A stretch of DNA of 64,000 nucleotides. Origin: Sphingomonas xinjiangensis (GTDB lineage: Bacteria; Pseudomonadota; Alphaproteobacteria; Sphingomonadales; Sphingomonadaceae). Positions 60,074 through 64,000 of the stretch are shown in pieces. Both the position numbers and the translations under genes were made by a program. Each line of letters begins with the position of its first letter. Within the stretch, counting starts at the first letter, position 1. A model generated the notes under the pieces. It was not told the origin of the DNA. It was given only the letters and a program-made list of their open reading frames with translations, and ran no database searches. The DNA lies in contig NZ_JACIJF010000008.1 of assembly GCF_014199255.1 (NCBI RefSeq), positions 62,001 through 126,000 on the forward strand, read 5' to 3'.

Positions 60074-61099
60074 ATGGTCCTTTTCGGCTCCGATGCGGAC
60101 GGATCCGCGCGCCTGGACCACAGCATGCAGGAAGTGCTGGACGAAACCCAGAAGCTGGGCCTGACGCCGCCCTGGACGCTGTCGCCGGCCGAAGCGCGCA
60201 AGCAGCCGACACCGGCAGACGGCGCCAAGCAGGTCATGCGCAACCGCGGCATCGATCCCGACGCGGATCTGGGCGTCGCGACCAAGGACTTCACGATTCC
60301 CGGCCCGAGCGGCGCGATACAGGCGCGCCTGTATGGCCGCAAGAACGAGACCGGCACCAAGCCGGTGGTGGTCTATTTCCATGGCGGCGGCTGGGTCATT
60401 GCCGATCTCGACGTGTATGATTCGACGCCGCGCGCGCTGGCGCTCGCCACCGACTGCATCTTCGTATCGTGTCACTACCGCCAGGCGCCCGAGCACAAGT
60501 TCCCGGCGGCGCATGAGGATGCATGGGCCGCATATAAGTGGGTGATCGAGAACGCCGCCAGTTTCGACGGCGACCCGACGCGAGTCGCGGTGATGGGTGA
60601 GAGTGCCGGAGGCAACCTGGCCGCGAACGTGTCGATCCGCGCGCGGGACGAAGGCTTCCCGCTGCCTGTGACGCAGATCCTGGTCTATCCGGTCGCCGAC
60701 AACGACACCAACAGCACCAGCTATCTCGAAAACGCGAACGCGGTGCCGCTCAACAAGCCGTTCATGGAATGGTTCGTGAGCCATGTCTTCGACGGTCAAG
60801 GCCAGACCGAGGATCCACGGCTGAAGCTGGTGTCGGCGAACCTCGCGGGCCTGCCACCGACCATGATCATCGCCGCCGACGTCGATCCGCTTCGTACCGA
60901 GGGCAAGATCCTCGCCGCGCGACTTGAGGCCGCCGGTGTCGACACCAGCTACACCTGCTATGAAGGTGTTACCCACGAATTCTTCGGCATGGGTCTCGTG
61001 GTGAAGGACGCCGCCGCCGCGCAGACCAAGGTTGCCGCACAGCTGAAGAAGGAACTGCGGGTGGGTATCCTCGGCAGGATCGCTGGCGCGTTCTCGTGA
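60074..61099 (+). CDS. HSL-family alpha/beta hydrolase (esterase)
   Basis: This 341-residue protein has the HSL oxyanion motif YFHGGGWVIADLD (HGGG, about residue 100), the nucleophile GESAGGNLAANVSIRA (GxSxG), an acidic residue in ADVDPLRTEGKILAAR and the histidine in GVTHEFFGMG. No signal peptide. Substrate likely short acyl esters. The ATG has GGAG 8 nt upstream (GGAGATGAGCGCATG). Single gene. Confidence 0.88.
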   Translation: MVLFGSDADGSARLDHSMQEVLDETQKLGLTPPWTLSPAEARKQPTPADGAKQVMRNRGIDPDADLGVATKDFTIPGPSGAIQARLYGRKNETGTKPVVVYFHGGGWVIADLDVYDSTPRALALATDCIFVSCHYRQAPEHKFPAAHEDAWAAYKWVIENAASFDGDPTRVAVMGESAGGNLAANVSIRARDEGFPLPVTQILVYPVADNDTNSTSYLENANAVPLNKPFMEWFVSHVFDGQGQTEDPRLKLVSANLAGLPPTMIIAADVDPLRTEGKILAARLEAAGVDTSYTCYEGVTHEFFGMGLVVKDAAAAQTKVAAQLKKELRVGILGRIAGAFS

Positions 61100-61173
61100 C
61101 CGGAAAGTAGTTACGGAACCGAGACGAGTGATCCAGCGTATCGTGTGCGGATCACTCGTCCTCGGAGTCCGCC

Positions 61174-62715
61174 TTGGCCAGCGCGCAGCCCCTGCCCCAT
61201 CGTCCCTTCGGCCGCCGGCGGTTTTGGATCATCGGGGTCGCGCTCGCCATGCTGTTTGTCAGCGTCGCCATGATAGTGGCCATCGGCAGCCACAAGGCCG
61301 AGCCGCCGCCGCGCGTGACTGATCCCATCCAAGCACCGCGCCAGCTTTCCGCCCTTGCCGTTCCGCTCGATGTCGACACCGCCATCCTGTCGCAAGCGCT
61401 GGAACGCGAAATCCCGCACACGCTCTGGTCGATCAACCGCCAGGTGAAGGAATGCGTACCGCCGGCGCGGGTCAAGCTGCTCGGCGCCAAGATCAAGGTC
61501 ACGCCGGCACTGGGCTGCGCCGTGGTCGGCACGGTCACCCGCGCGCCGATCCGCCTGCGTGGGAACGGTGAGGAGATCATCGCCGACGTCCCCATTCACG
61601 CCCGGATCAGCGCCCGGGACGTGGGCGGCGTGCTGGCAGGCGAAACCGCAACCGGATCGGCGATGGCGCATGCCCGCATCCGACTGGCCCTGCAGAACGA
61701 CTGGAGCGTCCGTGCGACCGTGCGGCTCGCTTATGACTGGACGGACGCACCTGGCATCGACTTTCTCGGGCAGCGAATCACCTTCACTGACCAGGCGGAT
61801 GCCAGGCTTCAGCCGATCGTTCGCGATCTGGAACGCACTCTGCCGCGCGAAGTGGCGAAGCTCGACATCCGCGCTCGCGTTGCCGATGCCTGGGCACAAA
61901 GCTTCACGTCGCTACAGCTCAATGCTGACAATCCGCCGGTATGGATGCGGATCACGCCACAGCGGCTGCGCTATGGCGGATATCGTTTCTCGGGCAAGAC
62001 GCTGCGGCTGCGCCTGGGAATGGAGGCGCTGACCGAGACCTTTGTCGGCCCACGTCCGCAGAACCCCGCGGCAATCCCGCTCCCGCCGCTGTCACGCGAA
62101 GGAGGCGGCGAGCAGCTGCGCTTCTTCATTCCGGTCATCGCGGATTATGCGCAACTCGAACCCGTCATCCTGAAAGCACTGGTCAAGCGCTCGCTGCGCC
62201 CGTTCCACGTGCCTGGCATCGGACAGGTCGTCGCCCGGTTTGAGAACGTGACCGCCTATGCCACCACTGGCGGACGGCTCGCGCTGGGCATCACGCTCGC
62301 GGCGCGGCGCGAAGCCCAGCGCGAACAAACGCGCGGCCTGGTATGGATCACGGCGCAGCCAGTAAACGCGGCAAATTCCCAGCGCGTCGGGTTCACGCAG
62401 CTTGCGGTGGATGGCGACACCGACGGCGTCGGTGGCGACCTGCTGGTTCGTCTGGTCAATGCGCCAGGTGTATCGCGAGCGGTGGCGGATTCGCTTACCC
62501 AGAACTTCACGGACGACTTTCACGAACTGCTCGGAAAAGTGCAGCGGGCCGTTGTAGAAAAGCGCGCGGGCGATTTTGTCATCCGCGCCGACATCGGCCA
62601 GGTGCGCACCGGCGTGCTGCAAGCGGGCGGGCAAGGGTTGTATCTGCCCGTCTGGGCGGACGGCTCTGCTCGAATAACCTATGTACCGAACGGCGGATCG
62701 CGTTCGCGCAGGTAG
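61174..62715 (+). CDS. DUF4403 family protein
   Basis: This 513-residue protein has an N-terminal membrane anchor (FWIIGVALAMLFVSVAMIVA) and a large exported part. The DUF4403 pattern includes LSALAVPLDVDTAILSQALE, VRATVRLAYDWTDAP, QLEPVILKALVKRSLR and the C-terminal IGQVRTGVLQAGGQGLYLPV. Its predicted fold is BPI/lipid-binding-like, so a cell-envelope role is possible. TTG start at 61174 with GGAG 8 nt upstream. It converges with dprA. Confidence 0.78.
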   Translation: MASAQPLPHRPFGRRRFWIIGVALAMLFVSVAMIVAIGSHKAEPPPRVTDPIQAPRQLSALAVPLDVDTAILSQALEREIPHTLWSINRQVKECVPPARVKLLGAKIKVTPALGCAVVGTVTRAPIRLRGNGEEIIADVPIHARISARDVGGVLAGETATGSAMAHARIRLALQNDWSVRATVRLAYDWTDAPGIDFLGQRITFTDQADARLQPIVRDLERTLPREVAKLDIRARVADAWAQSFTSLQLNADNPPVWMRITPQRLRYGGYRFSGKTLRLRLGMEALTETFVGPRPQNPAAIPLPPLSREGGGEQLRFFIPVIADYAQLEPVILKALVKRSLRPFHVPGIGQVVARFENVTAYATTGGRLALGITLAARREAQREQTRGLVWITAQPVNAANSQRVGFTQLAVDGDTDGVGGDLLVRLVNAPGVSRAVADSLTQNFTDDFHELLGKVQRAVVEKRAGDFVIRADIGQVRTGVLQAGGQGLYLPVWADGSARITYVPNGGSRSRR

Positions 62716-62719
62716 CGGC

Positions 62720-63811
62720 TTAGGCCAGACTCACACGTGCGCCGGCATGCCGTTCCAGCCGCCCCGCCAGTTCCAGCTCGAGCAGCACCATCTGCACCGC
62801 TGCCGGTGCCAGGCCGGCCTGGCGGATCAGCTCGTCGACTGAGACCGGCACTGGTCCGAGTAGCGCTTCCACGGCGCGGCGCTCAACATCGCTGGCATCC
62901 TGCGGCGGTGCGTTTCCGAAGCCGAAGGATGGGGAGCGTACCGCGCGCGCATCGATCGGCCGGATCGATTCCAGGACATCGTCGACGGTCTGGATCAGCG
63001 TGGCGCCTTCACGGATCAAGAGATTGCACCCTTGCGCACGCGGATCGAGCGGCGAACCGGGAACCGCCATCACGTCGCGCCCCGCCTCCGCGGCTAAACG
63101 CGCGGTGATCAGCGAGCCGGATCGCGGCGCGGCTTCCACCACCACCGTCCCCTGCGACATGCCGGCAATGATGCGGTTGCGCGAGGGGAAGAAGCGGGCG
63201 AGCGGCTCGGTCCCGGGCGGTTGCTCGGCGATCAGCAAACCTTCGCAGGCCACCTGCTCCTGAAGCTCGGCATTCTCCGGCGGAAAGGTGATGTCGATGC
63301 CACTGGCGATCACCCCCACCGTGCCGCCGCCGATCGCGCCGCGATGCGCGGCGGTGTCGATGCCGCGGGCGAGCCCCGACACCACCGTCACCCCCGCCTC
63401 GCCCAATCGAAACGCGAGCTCGCGCGCGAAGCGGCATGCCGCCGCCGAGGCGTTGCGCGCGCCGACCATCGCCACGCAGGTCCGCCGGGCAAGCGCCGGG
63501 TTGCCGCGCACGATCAAAGCCGGCGGCGCACTGTCGGTCTCGGCCAGGAGCGGAGGATAGCCGGGATCGTCAAGGAACAGATAGGCGGCGCCGAGCCGCT
63601 CGACCGCCGCGATCTCACGCGTGATCCGCGCAGGTTCGGAGAGTATCGGCGCCCTGCCGCCGCCACGCGCGGCCAGCATGGGGATCGCGTCCAACGCCGC
63701 CTCGGCACTGCCAAAGCGCGCCATCAACTGCCGATAGCTGACCGGGCCGATATTCGCGGAGCGCAGCAGCCTCAGGCGCGGCGCGCGCGGATCAGTCACG
63801 CTTGCTGCCAA
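62720..63811 (-). CDS. dprA: DNA-processing protein DprA
   Basis: The 363-residue protein has SMF-type Rossmann core: VAMVGARNASAAACRFAREL, TVVSGLARGIDTAAHRGAIG, GVIASGIDITFPPENAEL and a C-terminal winged helix (SVDELIRQAGLAPAAVQMVL). DprA loads RecA on incoming single-stranded DNA in natural transformation. Start is the TTG at 63811 or the GTG at 63799; both overlap the plsY 3' end, so the genes are coupled. Confidence 0.93.
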   Translation of the reverse strand: MAASVTDPRAPRLRLLRSANIGPVSYRQLMARFGSAEAALDAIPMLAARGGGRAPILSEPARITREIAAVERLGAAYLFLDDPGYPPLLAETDSAPPALIVRGNPALARRTCVAMVGARNASAAACRFARELAFRLGEAGVTVVSGLARGIDTAAHRGAIGGGTVGVIASGIDITFPPENAELQEQVACEGLLIAEQPPGTEPLARFFPSRNRIIAGMSQGTVVVEAAPRSGSLITARLAAEAGRDVMAVPGSPLDPRAQGCNLLIREGATLIQTVDDVLESIRPIDARAVRSPSFGFGNAPPQDASDVERRAVEALLGPVPVSVDELIRQAGLAPAAVQMVLLELELAGRLERHAGARVSLA

Positions 63812-64000
63812 TCCGCGGCTCGGTACCGTTCAACAGCCGGTCGACATTCTCGCGGTGCTTCCACAGCACGATGAGCGCCAGCCCCAGCAGCAGCAGCACC
63901 AAGTCAATCCGGCCCCAAAAGGCAGCGCTCACCGGCGCGCTGATCGCCGCCGTCATGCCGGCCAGCGAGGAAATACGCAGCGCCGCCAGCAAGCCGAGCC
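63792..64000 (-). CDS. plsY: Glycerol-3-phosphate acyltransferase PlsY, C-terminal part
   Basis: The gene enters from the right edge; only the last 69 codons are present. The visible part has hydrophobic helices (LLAALRISSLAGMTAAISAP and LVLLLLGLALIVLWKHR) and ends LNGTEPRIGSKRD, where the conserved NGTE/KHR..N.RL block is the PlsY C-terminal signature. PlsY acylates G3P with acyl-phosphate in phospholipid synthesis. Upstream start is outside the window. It overlaps dprA. Confidence 0.9.
   Translation of the reverse strand, partial: LGLLAALRISSLAGMTAAISAPVSAAFWGRIDLVLLLLGLALIVLWKHRENVDRLLNGTEPRIGSKRD

Overview
The window is about 64 kb of GC-rich chromosome from an alphaproteobacterium, most likely a Sphingomonas-type member of the Sphingomonadaceae. 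The evidence is the content and style of the genes: MipZ instead of MinD, a split glycine decarboxylase (GcvPA/GcvPB) behind a tandem glycine riboswitch, a short PutA without the ribbon-helix-helix domain, a TonB-dependent receptor, a membrane-anchored Tim14/Pam18-like J-protein, DUF4893, DUF2171 and DUF1440 proteins, and many short G/C-rich intergenic palindromes. Most of the window is ordinary core chromosome, with single genes or short operons separated by hairpins.

Layout. 1-8.3 kb: a gene 3' end, an MscS channel, PutA, a MaoC hydratase and a thiolase, a PNPOx-like protein and an intracellular PHB depolymerase. A 30-residue membrane peptide gene sits between the thiolase and PNPOx genes. 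8.4-15 kb: an ABC exporter, a DUF559 nuclease gene bracketed by inverted copies of a 35-bp repeat, a saccharopine-dehydrogenase-like oxidoreductase and RNase R. 15-20.4 kb: GlpD, a PilZ protein, a 2OG-Fe(II) oxygenase, ProS, a 279-bp inverted-repeat element and a DMT transporter. 20.6-25 kb: a TonB-dependent receptor, a PI-PLC-like protein and a class A acid phosphatase, which look like a phosphate-ester scavenging locus. 25-30 kb: the glycine cleavage operon gcvT-gcvH-gcvPA-gcvPB (read leftward) with a tandem glycine riboswitch in its leader and a repeat element inserted inside the operon. 30-35.7 kb: a lipoprotein, ispH-thrB-rnhA (overlapping genes), DUF2171, three chained small membrane-protein genes, and nrdB.

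35.8-38.3 kb is the accessory island. It holds a decayed GIY-YIG nuclease gene and a 1,987-bp IS1595-family element. The element carries three cargo ORFs besides the transposase. It has inserted in the middle of a REP-like palindrome, and the target duplication is still readable. 38.6-46.3 kb: an outer membrane beta-barrel protein, DUF4893, a nuclease of the SNase family, a small zinc-ribbon protein, oligopeptidase B, a secreted S1 protease and an aminopeptidase P. 46.5-52.3 kb: tRNA-Thr(GGT), then a formaldehyde-detoxification operon (glutathione-dependent formaldehyde dehydrogenase, S-formylglutathione hydrolase, a ferredoxin-reductase-like flavoprotein), TraB/GumN and DUF1440. 52.3-64 kb: an exonuclease, phosphomannomutase/phosphoglucomutase, Tim14-like J-protein plus MipZ, PanC, a Sel1 protein, TopA, an HSL-type esterase, DUF4403, DprA, and the 3' end of plsY.

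The most unusual material is the relation between repeats and small nucleases. A DUF559 gene and a GIY-YIG pseudogene are each bracketed by inverted copies of a palindromic repeat, and related nuclease-free repeat pairs occur elsewhere, one of them inside the gcv operon. This suggests small nuclease-plus-palindrome cassettes with non-autonomous derivatives. The other candidate for novelty is the cargo of the IS1595 element, one product of which has an RxxxxH motif of the kind seen in HEPN proteins. Both ideas are inferences from the sequence alone.
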